The notes below the pieces were generated by a model that was not told the DNA's origin, searched no databases, and was given only the letters and a program-made list of their open reading frames with translations. DNA of 64,000 nt, taken from contig NC_092805.1 of assembly GCF_040954645.1 (NCBI RefSeq), forward strand, positions 75,486,564 through 75,550,563, written 5' to 3'. Of this stretch, positions 32,600-44,261 are shown in pieces. The stretch's first letter is position 1; each line of letters opens with the position of its first letter. Position numbers and translations under genes: made by a program. This DNA comes from Diabrotica undecimpunctata. Lineage: Eukaryota; Arthropoda; Insecta; Coleoptera; Chrysomelidae.

Positions 32600-33797
32600 A
32601 AATGGTAAGCCACTGAGATATATCAAATTTAAAATCATTATTAAATTCTTATAATTTGTGACAAAAATCTTTCTTCTTTTTGTTTCATATCGGGCGCCAT
32701 TTTTATAAAAAATAAAATAAAACATCTTAACGCATATTTTTCCTTTCCTTAATCCATTCTCAAAACCTACCTAATGTAATAACATTGAACCAAAACAATA
32801 GCAGAAAGTACCACTAATAAAATTTAAAATAGTCGCAAAGCTACAAAAAATGACCCCCTGAATCGTGACACAAGATTTAACTCTTAGCCGCATTGGTGTA
32901 TTCGTGCAAATATTCCTGGTGAAATTTATTTACTCATGCAAGAATTATTTTAGTTAAATTGACTAAAAATTTGTAGAGAAGTAGCTTTGGTCATGCTGAT
33001 TAAAAAGTCTCATTGCTTAAACACTCAGAAATCAATTTTTTGCGAGTTTATAGAGTTTAAAAGTATCAATTTTTAGTCCATTTTTTAAAATCATGAATTT
33101 GGAAACGTGCCGTCCAACATGTTCAATATATGGCATCTGAATCTCAATAAACACTAATATGGTATCGAAATGACATTTCTTAATATTTCCCCGTCAGAAA
33201 AAGTTTCAGATCCTATATTCGTGTTTATTGAGATTCAGATGGCGTATATTGAATGAGTGGGACGGTACATTCCCAAATTCATGATTTTGAAAAATGGACT
33301 AAAAATCGTCACTTTGAAGCTCTATAACTCAAAAACAATTGGTGTCTGAGTCTAAGAACACTAAGAACTTTTGATCAGCTTGACCAAAGCTACATCTTCG
33401 CAAAGTTTCAGCCAATTTAACTGAAACCACTTTTACATAGGTAAATCAGAAATAAACCAGGAATACTCGTATTTGCACGAATATGACCAACCAATGAGGC
33501 TAAGAGTTGAATCTTGTGTCACGTTTCAGGGAGATCGTTTTAAACTTTTTTGTAACTTTGCGCCTATTTAAAATTTTATTAGTGGTACTTTCTGTTATTG
33601 TTCTGGTTTAATGTTATTGTATTAGATAGTTCTTGAGAATGTGTTAAAGAAATGAAAAATACACATTAAGATATTTTATTTTTTTTTTGTATAAAAACGG
33701 CACCTCAAATGAAAAAAAGAAACATTTTTTGTTTCACAAATTATACGAAGAATTTCAAAATGATTTTTAATTTGAAATAACTCGGTGGCGTACCATT
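32600..33797. mobile_element. foldback element, long imperfect palindrome
   Basis: 32600-33160 and 33215-33797 are imperfect reverse complements. For example, AATGGTAAGCCACTGAG pairs with CTCGGTGGCGTACCATT, and GAATCTCAATAAACAC with GTGTTTATTGAGATTC near the centre. The loop is about 54 bp. There is no ORF. A separate fragment of the right arm recurs at 36236-36360, so the unit is dispersed. Family unknown. Confidence 0.8.
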
Positions 33798-34084
33798 TTT
33801 TGTTTTAAAAATATTGAGACTATTATCCGTATGTGCGCTAATAATGCATATAAAATTCTTCACTGTATGGAAAAAATGCTACTTCTTAAAACCCAGCAAT
33901 TTTCGTTTGCATACCTTAACCGGTTTCAGAGCAATAAATAAAGCGTCAGTTTGTAAGAAAAATTTCAACGCCCCGTACCTCGGAAAACGAAGCATTTGCG
34001 GGCATATGTTTATATAGCAAACTTTCATTATTTTTTGATATAATTTTTGATATAAGTTTGTTATGCCTATTTACTAACACACTC
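33798..34084. other. unassigned repeat-like sequence
   Basis: Contains CTTAAAACCCAGCAATTTTC near 33886, also present in similar form at 7860-7882. No gene. Confidence 0.4.
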
Positions 34085-34116
34085 TACAGATTGAACGAAT
34101 TTAAGACGGAACATAC
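34085..34116 (+). repeat. outer inverted repeat, left
   Basis: 32 bp beginning TACAGATTGAACGAATTTAA, with an inverted partner at 36169-36200 (three or so mismatches). Confidence 0.65.
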
Positions 34117-34336
34117 GAAATCAATGTATTTCGGCTCAACTCCGCTCTAGGTGGTTGGCCAACAAAAGGTTGTCAAATAATTATATTATAAAAATCCAAT
34201 ACTTCAGCGGGCTGCTGGATTCTGAATTCATTCAAGAACAAGTCAAAACTCCACCCAAATAGGTTGCCTAGAATCACTGTGAAAACTAGACTAAACAAGC
34301 AGTTATTATGCTGTCAAACCACCTATGGCTTCCTTA

Positions 34337-35708
34337 TAGTCCAAGAGATAGAGCCGAAATTTTGAACTGATGAGTAATATGACATTTCTCTATTAGAATA
34401 TATTCATTGTAACTGGGTTAAGACTTTGCCTTACAGGCGGACGCCCCTCGTGGTACAGGGGGTGGCTATACAGGGATGAAGTTGTAATTTTTTTCGGAAA
34501 AATTAACGATCGATAATATGGCTGAAAATTTTCCAAAAAAATTTCCGTAAATGAAAATTTTCGTAATTTTTTGAGGTAAAATCTAATTTGTAGAATCCTT
34601 TCGATTTTTTGTAAGTTATACCATGATTTTTTTCCAAAAATTTTCAAACGATTTTTCCGATAAGAAAAAAAAATTTAGAAAAACTTTAAAAATTTCGTCA
34701 TTTTTCTCACTCTCATTGATCTCATCACATTCATCATCTTCGTCACTTTCACTTTCAATAATATCACATTCATTATCTGCTTCATTTTCAATCACTACTT
34801 CTCGAACTGATTCTGGCATCTGAGGTCCACTAAACCATTTGAATTTATATGTTTCAAAGATTTGTATTTATATGTATAAAGAGATGTATTTAGCGCATGC
34901 GTCTAGAATTACTGATCTAAATGGAACGCGCATCATTATTATTTTAATATTTTAAAATAATAATGATGCAAAATTAATGTCCAATCAGAATTTGTAAAAT
35001 TATAATTAACTAATGAAAAAAAATTCAATCAATTTGAAAGTTAAAAAAAATATTGAAAATATCTACAAAGTAAATTTCAAAACATAAAAAAATGATAATT
35101 CCACTATTAAATTGATTTTTATTAATAATTATTTGTAAAATGTTAAAGGAATTCTACAAATTGAATTTTACCTATTGATAAATAAAAATAATATATTTTG
35201 TATTTGATTATTAATGTAATAATAAATCAAATTTTTCTTATATCTGAACAACCATTATTTATGCAATATAAATTTAAAAACCTTTTTATTGTAATAAAAA
35301 ATAAGTAAAATTACTATTTGTTATACCGAAAATATTCAATAGTTAACATTATAAAATTACTTTAATTTAATAAAATTACTTAACCGGTTTCATAATTAAT
35401 TTTTATCAATCATCAGATAATTTCAATTGATTATTATATTGAAAATATTTTTTTTTGTTTTTCATTCTAATATCAAACATTTATTCAATTAAAAATTAAT
35501 TCGTAAAATATTTATATTTAAGAAAAAAATGTGATTTGTAAAGTAAATATGACTTTAGTTTGAAAAAAAAACATTATCATAATATCATTTTAAAACTACA
35601 AAATATTCTATAAAAGATTCAGACGATGACGTAGAGTTTTATCAAATGTTTTAGAAACATTGTTTTATTACTGATCAGTTCAAAATTTCGGCCCTATCTC
35701 TCCGACTA
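34337..35708. mobile_element. unclassified DNA transposon with 42-bp TIRs
   Basis: TIRs at 34337-34378 (TAGTCCAAGAGATAGAGCCG...) and 35667-35708 (inverted, TAGTCGGAGAGATAGGGCCG...) match at about 38 of 42 positions, including GAAATTTTGAACTGAT. The 1372-bp interior is very AT-rich with no transposase. The only frame is a short acidic minus-strand one at 34616-34819. I could not find a clear target duplication. Confidence 0.75.
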
Positions 35709-36168
35709 TTTGGCAAGCTCCTCTTTCCTTTATTTAAGCCTAAGCAGTCAGATGGATATTTTGAGCGGTGTTGCCAATCTCATTCCTCTAGATGTTTTTC
35801 AAATAAGGTGTTAACCATAAAATATTTACAGGAAAGAAAGGAAATAACTACAAACCATTAAGTTTATTTTTGTTATTAGTCTGTTGTAGTAGATTGGTAA
35901 ATACAATGAAAAATATAGGCAAATATCCGATTTATTTAAAGATACGAAGAAGATATAACTCTCAAAAAGATCCGCAAATCGGATTATTACACGGCGATTG
36001 GCAACATTGACTGTGGGCGGCGCTATAGAATATGGTGCGTCCTAAAAGGAGACAGATAGTTGAACGATATTTTATACAATGTCCAAGTCCAATATCCAAG
36101 ATATTTTTGTCCAAGTTTTATATTGGTCCATTATTTCAAATGCAGTTCAAACAGACATATATTAAATT
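35709..36168. other. unassigned sequence between inner and outer inverted repeats
   Basis: No gene recognised. TTTGTCCAAGTTT and GTCCAAGTCCAATATCCAAG near 36080-36118 give a locally repetitive look. Confidence 0.35.
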
Positions 36169-36200
36169 GTATGTTCCGTTTTAAATTCGTCCAATCTGTA
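36169..36200 (-). repeat. outer inverted repeat, right
   Basis: Inverted partner of 34085-34116. Confidence 0.65.
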
Positions 36201-36235
36201 TATTAGACAAATATGTATTATTCAAAGGGAAAAAC

Positions 36236-36360
36236 CTACACTTTGAAGCTTGTAACTCAGAAACAATGGATTTCTGAATCTTGGGGCAATAAGAACATTT
36301 GATCAGCATGATAAAACCTGCAAAGTTTCAACCAATTTAACCACTTTTACATAAGAAAAG
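36236..36360 (+). repeat. fragment of the foldback-element arm
   Basis: Aligns with about 33310-33445: CTTTGAAGCT, AACTCAGAAACAAT, TTTGATCAGC and TGCAAAGTTTC in the same order and orientation. Confidence 0.75.
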
Positions 36361-36784
36361 TGCCGGAGCCCTTTGTATTTTTATTTAGCAACTATGTGCT
36401 AATGTTATGCTAGTACAAAAATTATCGGTATATGTGGCATGTCCAACATCTAATAAATTATTAGCTAAACGAAACACAACACTATCCGAAACTCGACATA
36501 TTTTCGGTCTTCATTTCTACAATAAATTTGTAGATCATAAGAAATATAAAATATTTAGTTGATTTTTTTTTAATGAGAAATTTATTAAACACTAACTAGT
36601 TATAATAAGATTATAACTCATTATTTAACTAACCTATACTAACGAATTATGTGGAGTTGCCCATTCTGTTCTACCAGAAGCAAATTTCGTCGAATGTCTG
36701 CCATGAAGTCCTGGACGGAATTCAGATCAATTTCCCTTATTTTTTCGTGCATTATTCTTTATCTTGGCTTCCCAGCCTCCATAA

Positions 36785-37465
36785 TGCGATGAACAACATC
36801 TCTAGAAGAAAGGACGAAGAAACAGATTGTAAAGGCAAAACGTTCTTGCCCTACATATCGGGGGTAACGGACAGAATTGGGCGAATACTTAAGAAAACCG
36901 ACGTAAAGACCATTTTTAAGCCTACAAAGAAAATCAAGGACTGTTTAAGATGGGTGAAAGACAAACGCGACCCATTAGCAACGGCCAGCGTATATCGAAT
37001 ACCATGGACATGTGGAATGGTATATGTGGGAACCACGCAAAGACACACAAACACAAGGATAAATGAACATAAAAGCCATTGTCGTTTAGGACATATCGAC
37101 AAATCTGCCGTTGCCGAACACGCTTTGGGAAGCGGAGAACATCGAATACTGTTTGAAGAAACGCAGATGCTGGACAAAACTTCACAGTACTACCCACGGT
37201 TGTATCGGGAAGCGAATAATTTTAATCGGATAGAGAGGGACTGAAAATTAACAAGACATGGATACCAATATTAAAATCCACAAACACCCTTCCCGCCAAA
37301 CACGAAGAAAGAAAAGCTACTACAAACAACGACAAGCCCCTTCAAGCCGAAACCAGTGGAGGGGAGGCGAGTGGGAAATATAAATATTGCCTCCGTAGTA
37401 CAACGCAGCGTCATTTTCAGGTTACAAGTGAAGCAGTAACATCTCCAGAAGATGCCAATCACTAG
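36785..37465 (+). pseudogene. Penelope-like GIY-YIG endonuclease, second family
   Basis: From about 36785 the plus strand reads a basic linker (KGKTFLPYISGVTDRIGRIL, KTIFKPTKKIKD), then the GIY-YIG nuclease (SVYRIPWTCGMVYVGTTQR, INEHKSHCRLGH) with the catalytic-region Glu further on (HRILFEETQML). The frame stops at 37242, but a single frame change near 37237 continues it through KTWIPILKSTNTLPA to a stop at about 37465. The RT is missing. The C-terminal stop codon lies in the loop of a stem-loop followed by CGAAACGTCGAG. This family is clearly different from the copies at 15-17 kb. Confidence 0.82.
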
Positions 37466-37529
37466 TTTTGGCGAAACGTCGAGAACTACTCTCAGAAGAC
37501 AACGGCCTAACAGCCCTTGTTAACAAACA

Positions 37530-37920
37530 GTTTAACAAGTTAGACGATGGCCGTGAAAACCTAACGCAGTTTATCAGAAAAACTTTTGTTTCCAAAGGCA
37601 AGTTAATATTAGTCAATAAATTTTGTGCCAAAACTTTTAGGACATACATTACCAGCTTTTCCAAAAGGGGTGATAGTTTATATAGTAGAAGTTCTTTGTC
37701 GCGTTTTTCATTATAACTAAAGTGCAAATTGGCAAGTAATAATTTAAAACGATTACGCGACATAAGACACTTTACTGTAAAAATTCATATAATGGAATTT
37801 TTGTACCAGTAAGCACACAACTTTGGTAATCTTTGCAATCCCATCCACACTGGAATGGCGATAAATGTCTTTATTTCTTCAGTATTTTGTACCAGTATTC
37901 AGTATTATCCACCCACTTAT
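37530..37920 (-). pseudogene. piggyBac-type transposase fragment (family III)
   Basis: The minus strand reads GLQRLPKLCAYWYKNS near 37850, then after a frame break MSRNRFKLLLANLHFSYNE from 37763, and LYKLSPLLEKL. This is the first part of the DDE_Tnp_1_7 domain. Where the first catalytic Asp motif is expected it reads INLPLETKVF, so Asp is not preserved. The fragment ends where Penelope-like sequence starts. Confidence 0.7.
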
Positions 37921-38262
37921 GAGTTCTAGTTTTTGGACCGTGACCACCTATATTCAACTTTTGATGTGCATATCGACTGGTTTCTTACACAATGTACTCT
38001 ATAATATCGTCATTCACACATAAATGAAAATACTCGACGGGTTTTTACCATACATCTCAAGAAATCCTTTGAGATCTTTGATCCGAGTTTTCACTGAATT
38101 TATTATTTTCAAGTTCTGATCATCTTAAAAGAATCAAAGTAGTTTAAGCTACATATTTTTTAAAAAATAATGAGCTGTGACTGGGCACAACTTAACAAAA
38201 ATAATATTTATGACAGTAAGGAAAGCTCACAACTTGATTGGACATATGTATATTATGCTTAC

Positions 38263-38437
38263 CCTTGCCTTTTTCAACTTCCGCTTCGACTTCTTTCTTC
38301 AATTGGTCCACTATGCCATCCCATTGCGATTGCAATTCCATTAACCGTTCCATTTTCGGATCATTGAACTTTTCTTTGGCTTCTTTCAGTAAATTTTTGT
38401 GTTTGTTTAGTTCCTCTTTCATTGAGGACAAAGACAA
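38263..38437 (-). CDS. Cap-D2: condensin complex subunit 1 (CAP-D2), exon e (most downstream seen)
   Basis: Acceptor TTTACTTTCTAG ends at 38438 and donor AAGG/GTAAGC starts at 38262. The 175 bases give 58 codons plus one base. The peptide (SLSSMKEELNKHKNLLKEA...ERLMELQSQWDGIVDQL) is a charged helical linker. In vertebrate CAP-D2 a comparable linker follows the segment encoded by the upstream exon. The next exon was not found in the remaining 38 kb of the window. Confidence 0.88.
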
Positions 38438-39728
38438 CTAGAAAGTAAAATTGACTAATTATAAAACCAATTACCGTATAAATAATACCAAGGCAAGTTT
38501 TTTTTACTAGTTACCTTTCTCGTGAATGATAAATCAATACAAAATTATAGAAAAAATACATTTGTTCCTCAAAGTAGTCACTTCATTTTAATACACTCTG
38601 TATAACTTTGCTTTAAAGTAAAACACGACGAGACTTACTTACTTTACGAGAAAAGTAAAGTATAAAAAGTCAGTGATACTTTTCAATGTAATTCATACAT
38701 GTCTCTTGTATAGCTTTATTTACTTGTACTTTCTCAGTCACTTATTTTTTCTGTTTAACAGCAAAAAGTAGTTGAAGTTACCATCGTAAAAGAGAAGACC
38801 TACAACCGGGTTGTCTCTGATCGCACAGACACTAAACTTCCATCGTTCCAGAAAATCACATACTATTGATTAATTTTGATTCGTCACACCATATATAATA
38901 TTCTTCAAAAATTCATTATCTTCTTGACATTTTATCGATACAAATTCTATTCTTTCATTATATTCTGTTTCCTTTAAACTTTGAACTGTGGTGTAAGAAT
39001 AGGGATGAATTTTTTGTTTATTTTTTAATTTGCCGAAGAACGTAATGATGCTTCGAAATAAGGAGCATAGTAATCAAGAACATTAATTGTAGGATCATTA
39101 TTATCAACAGTAGGCTTCGCTTTATTAACTTTGTTTTAAAAGAACAACAATGTTGTTAAATTTTTAAGTAACCTCTTCACAGTGTCACGGGTAGTTCGTG
39201 GTCGATCTGGATATATTTTAACAAATAAAGCACATGTTCTAGTAATAACTCTGTTACATTCTCCATGTATTAAAAGTAAATTTAATCATTCTTCATTGTT
39301 TAATTCTAAACTAACCATTTCTATCACTTGGCAAAAAAGTGCCAATAACCAGAAATAATGATAATTAAGATCTACATCATACACGGCCTGCTAGAATAAA
39401 ACAATATATAACTTATCTTTAACATTAACGAAATATTATCTCCAAAAGTATTAACTTTAGGTATATGGAACCTTAATACTATTTAAAAGACAACTGATTA
39501 ATTTTTTATTAAAATTATAAAATAGTGGGTGTTTCATTTAGAATTATTGACTTACTTTGGTTTTAAGTTTAAAGAAATGGTGTATCATTTGTGAACACCC
39601 TGTATTTGGAAATTCGATTTCGATGTAAATTCCTGAAATAACGTTACTTACTCCTTGTGTGAAAAGTTTTAAAGGCATTATGATTGTAAATGGATGAGAT
39701 ATTAACTGTGAAAAGTTTGTCTCTATCT

Positions 39729-39829
39729 GTTCATATTTTTTAAATTATTTATCTTTTTCAAAAATTTTAACAGATATTACATATTTTTTAAATTATTTAT
39801 CTTTTTCAAAAATTTTAAGTTTTGAGCTG
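39729..39829. repeat. short tandem duplication
   Basis: ATATTTTTTAAATTATTTAT followed by CTTTTTCAAAAATTTTAA occurs twice, about 50 bp apart. Confidence 0.8.
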
Positions 39830-40039
39830 TGGTACCTTTTACAAATTTTATCTAGAATTTCTCGCAGAATCTAAAAATGCAATAATATACTAAACTACTC
39901 TCAATAAACTACTCTAAATTTTGAACCGACAGGGCTTTTTTTGAGAAATGTCTTGACCTCAAGTAATGACGTCTCTCTATATTAGTACAAGTATAGTATA
40001 AATTGCTAGAAACCGATTTTAAAAGAATTAAATTTATGC

Positions 40040-41880
40040 CACAACAAATTTTCAATAAGAAGCGACCACAGATTAATCCGAGCTAAGATACTATTAAATG
40101 TTAAATTAGAAAGAACGAAGATGATCCTAAAAACTAGAAAACAGAAAAGATTCCCCCAGAAAGCAACGACCTGTGTATACTAACGAGACATATACAAAAC
40201 TTGCAAGATGAAATAGAAGATGTAGATCAAGCAAATGATGGCATAATGAAGGCTCTAAAAGAAACATAAAGGGAGTGCTGCTCGACCGTTCTGACCCATA
40301 AAGAAAAACTAAGCCAAAATACCAAAGAGCAAATAGGTAAAAGAAGATAGTTGACGGAAAAATACGGCTCCAACTAGACAACAATGGAGAAATTAAATAA
40401 AGATATCCACCGGTCAATCCGAAAAGACGTAAGAGAAAACAATACAAGAGAAATAACTAAAATAATTCAAGAAAACAAAGGTTTAAAAGTTTGAGGCGAA
40501 ATACAAACAACATAGGTAACAAAAATATGTACAAAATAAAAAACATTACTACTGATAGAACCAAAATCCTTGAGGTTGTCGAATTCTTTTATCGCGAAAT
40601 AAATGAGCATCGACGAAAGGCAAGATCAGCCCCTGCCCAAAATCACAAACCAGAGATCAGAATTAATACCAGAAATAACTCCATACGAAATCAAAACGGC
40701 ACTTTTAGAAATAAAAAAATAACAAATCCCCTGGCGATGATGGAGTAGTGATCCAAGCGATCAAACTAGGGGGAAATAAAATTATCCAGGCTTTGGCCAA
40801 GCTTTTCACCGAATGCACCTACCAAGGAAAAACTCATACTAAATGGAATAATGCAGGCATTACTTTATTATACAAGCAAGGAGATATAACAAATTTAAAA
40901 AACTACCGTCCTATCAGTTTCCTTTAACACATATATAAACTTTTCATAAAAATTATTAAAAAAAAGAGTGGACGTTAAATTAGACTTCTATCAGTCTAAA
41001 GAACAAGATGGATTTAGATCGGGATACAGCACTAACGACTACTTACTAGTGATAAAGAACCTAATAGAGAAGTCTGCAGAATACAACAAACCATTGGCAC
41101 TGATATTTGTCGACTACGAGAAACCATTAGATACCATAAGCCATCAGAAAATGTTAAAAGCATTGGCAGAATGCCGAATAGACCATCGCTATACTAACAT
41201 AATCTAATATACTATCTGACTTATCTGAACAAGAAACAAATAAATTCTGTATACTGCGAGGAGTACGGCAAGGAAACACAGTCTCGCCAAACTATTCACG
41301 ACGCTTTTAGAACATACTTGTAAGAAGGCACATCTGAACGAGCATGGTATCAACATAAATGGAGAGAAGCTAAGTCATTTGAGATTTGTAGATGACATCG
41401 TGCTTATGGCCGATCGTATGGATGATGCAATAATAATATTTGAAAAATTATAGAGGTCGGGCTAAAGATTAATATGAACAAGACGCAAATAATGACTAAT
41501 CTGGTGCTAAATCGAAATATTGCTGTTGGTGGAAGGGATATTGTGCAGACTACATCGTATAAGTACCTAGGACATGAAATTTTGTTGGGCAGAGATAACC
41601 AGACATATGAGCTCCCACGTCGCCTAGGATTAGCCTGGGCAGCGTTTGGTAAATCGCTATCGAAAAAATGGAATTGGACAGGACACGTCGCCAGATTATC
41701 AGATAACCGATAAACAAAACGTATTTTAGAGTGGAGACCAAGGCAAGAAGCAATACGTAGCAGAGGGCATAATTAAATAACTGGATGCAAGCCGCCCAAG
41801 AGAGAGACAGATGGAAAGAGCTGAGGGAAACCTATGTTCAGCAGTGGACGCATACAGGTTGATGATGATGATGATTTATG
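40040..41880 (+). pseudogene. RTE-like non-LTR retrotransposon, decayed, in the CAP-D2 intron
   Basis: Plus-strand pieces in changing frames: a pre-RT linker near 40490, SPGDDGVVIQAIKLGGNKII and LKNYRPISF near 40720-40925, then QDGFRSGYSTNDYLLVIKNL and IFVDYEKPLDTISHQ at 40968-41207. Further on come LSHLRFVDDIVLMAD near 41370 (Val replaces Ala of YADD) and MNKTQIMTNLVLNRNI with YKYLGHEI to 41713. A WTGHVARLSDNR tail and a GATGATGATGAT 3' tail end near 41875. Stops and frameshifts are numerous. The LDTISHQ stretch suggests a damaged palm. Confidence 0.8.
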
Positions 41881-41969
41881 AGACACAAAAAAAAACATTT
41901 TTCAAACAAGAAATTGTTTAAAATGTCTAAGTTTTATTTATTGATTTGGTGATACATAAGGATACTTAC

Positions 41970-42140
41970 ATTGGCACTAAATGCGTTGCAGGATAAGAAA
42001 GTGGTAACACAATTTATAGCAAACTTTCTGGCCATAGAGCCTTTGTCACACAAATGCTCTACAGCTTTTTCCAGAACTTTCAATTGGTACTTCAAAGGTA
42101 TGGCCATTTCTCTTTGCATTCGAGCCCATTGTTGGAAAAC
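41970..42140 (-). CDS. Cap-D2: condensin complex subunit 1 (CAP-D2), exon d
   Basis: Acceptor TTAATTTTAG ends at 42141 and donor AAT/GTAAGTATCC starts at 41969. The 171 bases give exactly 57 codons: VFQQWARMQREMAIPLKYQ, then LEKAVEHLCDKGSMARKFAI and FLSCNAFSAN. This corresponds to the HEAT-repeat segment after the VRSRVLQ motif of vertebrate CAP-D2 (short helix pairs ending in FLANNPF). Phases match both neighbours. Confidence 0.93.
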
Positions 42141-42432
42141 CTAAAATTAATTTTTATATTATACCAATCAATAAGAATATAATAACTATTATAATAGTAG
42201 TATAAAACATGTAGATTATTTTTATAATATGTTGACAATTATGTAACAATTCCTAAATTACTTATACTTAAAAGACTGCGTTTTCAATCTGTTAACTTAA
42301 ATTAAGTGAAGTAGTTTTATAAATTTCTAAATTAGCTAGATCTAAGTATGTTATATTTAGTATAAAATTTCCTTTCTTATATATTACTTGAATAAAATTA
42401 CAACCAAAATAAAAACAATGGAAAATACATAC

Positions 42433-42594
42433 CCTTGATCTGACTAAAACTGCATTATCTTCAGTGTGCTCCAAAATCATTTCAAGTAGCTCATCTCTAA
42501 ATTCTTTTTGCTCATCACTTAGTTCGTTGCTTGTCAAATTACTAAGTATGACTTCCACTATGACCATTATTACAGAGATTCTAAGACTAGCAGG
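42433..42594 (-). CDS. Cap-D2: condensin complex subunit 1 (CAP-D2), exon c
   Basis: Acceptor TATTTTTAG ends at 42595 and donor CAAGG/GTATGT starts at 42432. The 162 bases give 54 codons: PASLRISVIMVIVEVIL, DEQKEFRDELLEMILEHTED and the exon end VLVRSR. The R-D..L..L..H..D..+VRSRV pattern is characteristic of the CAP-D2 HEAT repeats. The 292-bp intron to exon d carries no transposon. Confidence 0.93.
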
Positions 42595-44098
42595 CTAAAA
42601 ATAGAATATTTTTCTGAAGCTATTGTCTTCATATTGTGGCATCTTAAAGTAATTACCTTAATTTATAAATTATCCTTGTAGTGAACTGTCAAATTTTTTA
42701 TTAAATATTATACAACCATTTGCAAATAAAAATGACACATTTTTAAAGAAATACACAACATTTTTTAAATAAATTATCGAATATTGAATTTAATTCAAAT
42801 AATATTTTAGTAAGTTTTGACATAAATATTAGATAAGACTTTAAATATAATCAAAACAAAATTAGAGAATGATGATACATTGGTAACTATATATCAGCTA
42901 TAATCGAGTTATTGACATTATATACTGATAATAGCTATTTTCAACTAAATAATGAATTTTATAAACAAAATTTTGGTCTAGCAGTGCGCTCTAGTTTATC
43001 TCCATTATCAGCCGATATATTTATGGAAGATTTTGAAACAAATATTATTTTTAAACAAAATTTAAAACCCACAGTATGGTGGAGATATATGTAGATGATG
43101 TATTCTCAATAGGGCCTTATGGATCAGAGTTGTTGGACACATTCCTGAATGATATAAACGATAAAGAAGAGACAATAACATTTACGACGAAAAAGGAATA
43201 TAATAACACACTACCTTTATAAACATAAGACTTTCCCTTGTGAATGTGATCAGTTTTATTGAGGTGAAACATGAAGGCCATTAAATGTTAGAATAAGTGG
43301 GTTCAAGTGGGTGAATAACATAGGGTTCAATATAATTCAAATATAGTCCTAAAAGAAACAGAAGTAAAGAAAAAGTAGAAGTCTATGTAGTAGTAGAAGT
43401 ATAGAAAAATCAAAGAAGCGGCTCTAATTAGGCTAAATTAGACCAATTAGGTCGCAAATTCCTCCGGAGAATTTTACTGTTATCATGGCTAGTGGTTGTC
43501 TTTTTAAAAATGAATCACATGCTATGATTTCTTCTGACAGATAGTCTCAAGTTAAAGTTAATTTCATGTAATCTTGGCAATAACTTTTTAAAGTAGTCTA
43601 CTTTAAAATGTATCTAAGTGTCAATATAAATGAGTCAGACAAAATTAAATTATTAGAAGAATTTTTCACCAAACAACAAAAAACTAAATTTGTTTAATTT
43701 ATTAACTTTTGTATTTTGAGAACAATTTCCGAACTTACGTCCAATTGTGGCTAATTCCCATTAAAAAAGTAAAAATAGAATATGACAAATCATTGGTTGC
43801 TAGATATACACTGCTACACAAAAACAGGAAAAAACAAATCAGAATATAAAATATTACTAAAGATTTCATACATTGTAATTTGCATTATAACAGTGTTGAG
43901 ATTCTGATTAATATCCTCTTCAATTAGAGCAGAAATATTGTAACATTTTTAGAATGACATTATTTTTATTTGATGATATTCAATACACAGTAGAAAAAAC
44001 ACCCTCTTAAGGACCATCAAATTAAATAACCATAATTCGACCATAAAGTCAAAAAAACAGAGGATATTTGTCAGTTATTTTTAATCTTGTTAATTTAC
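42595..44098 (-). other. CAP-D2 intron (1.5 kb) with a Penelope-like fragment
   Basis: Bounded by GT at 44098 and AG at 42595 on the minus strand. Besides the Penelope-like piece at 42890-43330, the AT-rich remainder (43340-44098) has nothing recognised. Confidence 0.75.
42890..43330 (+). pseudogene. Penelope-like RT palm and endonuclease fragment, in a CAP-D2 intron
   Basis: The plus strand reads YFQLNNEFYKQNFGLAVRSS, LSPLSADIFMEDFE and WWRY, then after a frame break DDVFSIGPYGSELLDTFLN. This is the Penelope-like palm with its DD pair and the helix following it. About 100 bp later FPCECDQFY, stop, GET and RPLNVRI give the start of the GIY-YIG endonuclease. The thumb and linker are deleted. 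It is antisense to the host gene. Confidence 0.75.
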
Positions 44099-44200
44099 CT
44101 CATGATATAAATAATTATTTAAAGACACCACTTCAGGCATCATAAGATCTGGCATAAGAGCAGCTAATGTTGATAGAACTGTTGCACAATTTCTTGCTCC
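44099..44200 (-). CDS. Cap-D2: condensin complex subunit 1 (CAP-D2), exon b
   Basis: Acceptor ATATTTGTAG ends at 44201 and donor CATGAG/GTAAAT starts at 44098. The 102 bases give 34 codons (GARNCATVLSTLAALMPDLM, then EVVSLNNYLYHE). It is separated from exon a by a 61-bp intron. Both junctions are phase 0. The peptide matches the HEAT pair that precedes the membrane-like VLAAM helix in vertebrate CAP-D2. Confidence 0.92.
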
Positions 44201-44261
44201 CTACAAATATATACACAATTGAATTATTTAAACATTTCTATAAAAAAATCTATCTACTAAC

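Larger units (their letters stand above)
38438..41969 (-). other. CAP-D2 intron (3.5 kb) with transposon insertions
   Basis: Bounded by GT at 41969 and AG at 38438 on the minus strand. It holds an RTE-like fragment in the opposite orientation (40040-41880), a short tandem duplication (39729-39829) and AT-rich sequence with no other gene recognised between 38480 and 40040. Confidence 0.75.

Noticed and set aside
34616..34819. Acidic minus-strand ORF (Glu/Asp/Ser-rich)
   Set aside because: Lies in the interior of the TIR element. Low complexity and no homology I can recognise, and no splice context.
36851..37197. Minus-strand ORFs across the Penelope-like endonuclease
   Set aside because: They are shadows of the plus-strand GIY-YIG reading frame.
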